64,000 bases of DNA from Pseudomonas akapageensis (GTDB lineage Bacteria > Pseudomonadota > Gammaproteobacteria > Pseudomonadales > Pseudomonadaceae), in assembly GCF_011355085.1 (NCBI RefSeq), contig NZ_VXCP01000017.1, positions 1-64,000 on the forward strand. Reading direction: 5' to 3'. The position numbers and the translations under genes were made by a program. Below are positions 62,955 through 64,000 of this stretch, in pieces. The notes beneath the pieces are model-generated. The model was not told where the DNA came from, ran no database searches, and saw nothing but the letters and a program-made list of their open reading frames with translations. Each line of letters begins with the position of its first letter. The first letter of the stretch is position 1.

Positions 62955-64000
62955 TCACAACTCATTTTGTATGAATAGATTGACAGGGAAGTCTCTCAGC
63001 GCGGTATCCAGCCATAGTTCTCTTTTTTTTGTGACTATGGTTTCGCCGAAAAGTCCCTTCCAGGTGTGTAGCGAATCGGTTGATGGCAGGATTAGACGGG
63101 TGTCTTCCCAGTTCTGTGCCGGGATCAACGGTGAAGTGGCATTGCCAAGCAAGTGGCAGGCCAACCTGGGTACAAGGACGATAGCACGTTGGTCGTCGCT
63201 TTCACGCAGGAAGGCCAGCACCTTTTCGGCGTGCCTGCCATGTACTTCGAGCGCCTGGTAAGTACCCCGCCGGAACAGTTCCACATGTTGTTCGCGCAGG
63301 CCCAGGGTACGGGCGATCAGCGCCTGTTTGATGCGGCCGTCGCGCCAGTGTTCGAGCAACTGCGCGGCACCCAGCGTATCGTCCAGGGCCTGGCGCCGGG
63401 CGGCGAAATCCACCGCGCGGCGGTTGTCCGGGTCGACCAGGCTGAAGTCCCAGAACTCGCATCCTTGATACAGGTCCGGGACCCCCGGGGCGGTCATGCG
63501 CAACAGACATTGGCCGAGGCTGTTGATGACCCCGGCGCAGGCGATGGCCTGGGCGGCGGCGGCGATGGACTGGCGCAATTGCTGGCATTGCGGGTCGAAC
63601 AGCAGCGTGTCGAGAAATTCGCGACAGGCTGTCTCGTAGACCTCGTTGGGTGCGCTCCAGCTGCTGGCCAGTTTGGCTTCGCGCAGGGCTTTTTGCTGCC
63701 AGGCACGCAGGCGTTCGGCATAGGCCTGCAGGCCTGAGCGGTCCTGGGCGGTCAAGTCCAGCGGCCAGCTGCCGAGCAGGGTCTGATAGAGCACCAGCTC
63801 ATCGCCGGCACTGGGCGCGACGTCATCGCACATGGCCGTGCGCAGCGGCGCGGCCAGCTCGTGCCAGAGGTCGATGCGCGTTGCGTACCAGGCACTGCGT
63901 TCGCTGAGCACCGCCAGGCGTGCGCGGCTGTCCTCGCCACGCTTGTGGTCGTGGGTCGCAGTCGCGAGCAGGTTGTCCGGGAAGGTCGCCAGGCGTTGTT
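62955..64000 (-). CDS. treY: malto-oligosyltrehalose synthase, C-terminal part
   Basis: Partial: the gene runs off the right edge. The visible ~347 residues begin with LLATATHDHKRGEDSRARLA (reverse of bases near 63990), the C-terminal barrel part of TreY, then LYQTLLGSWPL, CLLRMTAPGVPDLYQGCEFW and the C-terminal beta domain. TreY converts the reducing end of malto-oligosaccharides to trehalosyl units; TreZ, expected further right, releases trehalose. The DUF2934 start is 14 bases past its stop, so one operon. The catalytic barrel itself lies outside the window. Confidence 0.93.
   Translation of the reverse strand, partial: QRLATFPDNLLATATHDHKRGEDSRARLAVLSERSAWYATRIDLWHELAAPLRTAMCDDVAPSAGDELVLYQTLLGSWPLDLTAQDRSGLQAYAERLRAWQQKALREAKLASSWSAPNEVYETACREFLDTLLFDPQCQQLRQSIAAAAQAIACAGVINSLGQCLLRMTAPGVPDLYQGCEFWDFSLVDPDNRRAVDFAARRQALDDTLGAAQLLEHWRDGRIKQALIARTLGLREQHVELFRRGTYQALEVHGRHAEKVLAFLRESDDQRAIVLVPRLACHLLGNATSPLIPAQNWEDTRLILPSTDSLHTWKGLFGETIVTKKRELWLDTALRDFPVNLFIQNEL

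Overview
The window looks like a chromosomal segment of a GC-rich Pseudomonas of the putida/fluorescens type. The evidence is the typical Pseudomonas REP sequences (the 'gcgggcaagc...gctcccacag' class), the gene complement (ccoG, MocR-type aminotransferase regulator, DUF3203, GlgE/TreS/GlgB and TreY/GlgX trehalose-glucan genes arranged as in other pseudomonads) and uniform GC-rich coding, except for one visibly AT-richer island at about 43.9-45.6 kb.

Region 1 (0.2-29.3 kb) is an accessory catabolic super-locus. Left part: amidase, MscS channel, two divergent MFS transporters, a LacI-type regulator, and a leftward ThuA / TPP enzyme / GMC oxidoreductase operon divergent from a histidinol-dehydrogenase-like gene. 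Right part: a polyamine-type ABC transporter operon, a shortened second TPP enzyme, an XRE-type regulator, and a Gfo/Idh - GH3 - sugar isomerase/epimerase - GMC operon. Two sets of repeated regulatory DNA tie these together. Four copies of a GTTATWCGWATAAC palindrome lie in the two LacI-side divergent promoters. Four copies of a composite element TGCGTCA-N3-TGCGTCR-N13/14-TGCGAAATTG lie directly on the -35 region of promoters for the hisD-like gene, the ABC operon, the second TPP gene and the Gfo operon. The hisD-like gene carries both signals and is the node joining the halves. The enzyme classes fit oxidation, isomerisation and TPP-dependent C-C cleavage of a polyol, cyclitol or glycoside; the substrate is not known.

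Inserted inside that locus (12.9-17.0 kb), bracketed by inverted copies of a ~118-base REP element, is an orphan type VI secretion lipase effector (DUF2235/Tle1 type) with an intact upstream DUF3304-like immunity candidate and a frameshifted second copy downstream.

Region 2 (29.3-43.7 kb) holds a broken tandem LuxR-type HTH gene, an unrecognised two-gene operon, a LysR / putrescine-binding protein / agmatinase set, a PQQ-type sugar dehydrogenase, a chemotaxis receptor, zapE, DinB-like and VTT proteins, a DUF411 metal protein, a Gly/His-rich exported protein and an SDR.

Region 3 (43.7-45.8 kb) is an AT-richer island with a predicted ADP-ribosyltransferase toxin (clear R / S-T-S / ExE motifs) followed by a DUF6508-like gene. 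It is flanked by direct copies of a ~103-base repeat and a short duplicated piece of the neighbouring mocR gene.

Region 4 (45.7-64 kb) is core-like: MocR regulator, ccoG, small genes, MgtC, then the glgE - treS/maltokinase - glgB operon (rightward) and the treY - DUF2934 - glgX operon (leftward, treY cut by the window end). Between them lie a passenger-less autotransporter and an endonuclease/exonuclease/phosphatase protein. Together the glucan genes interconvert trehalose, maltose-1-phosphate and alpha-glucan.

Most exact start sites, all promoters and all regulatory assignments are my reading of the bases and have not been tested.
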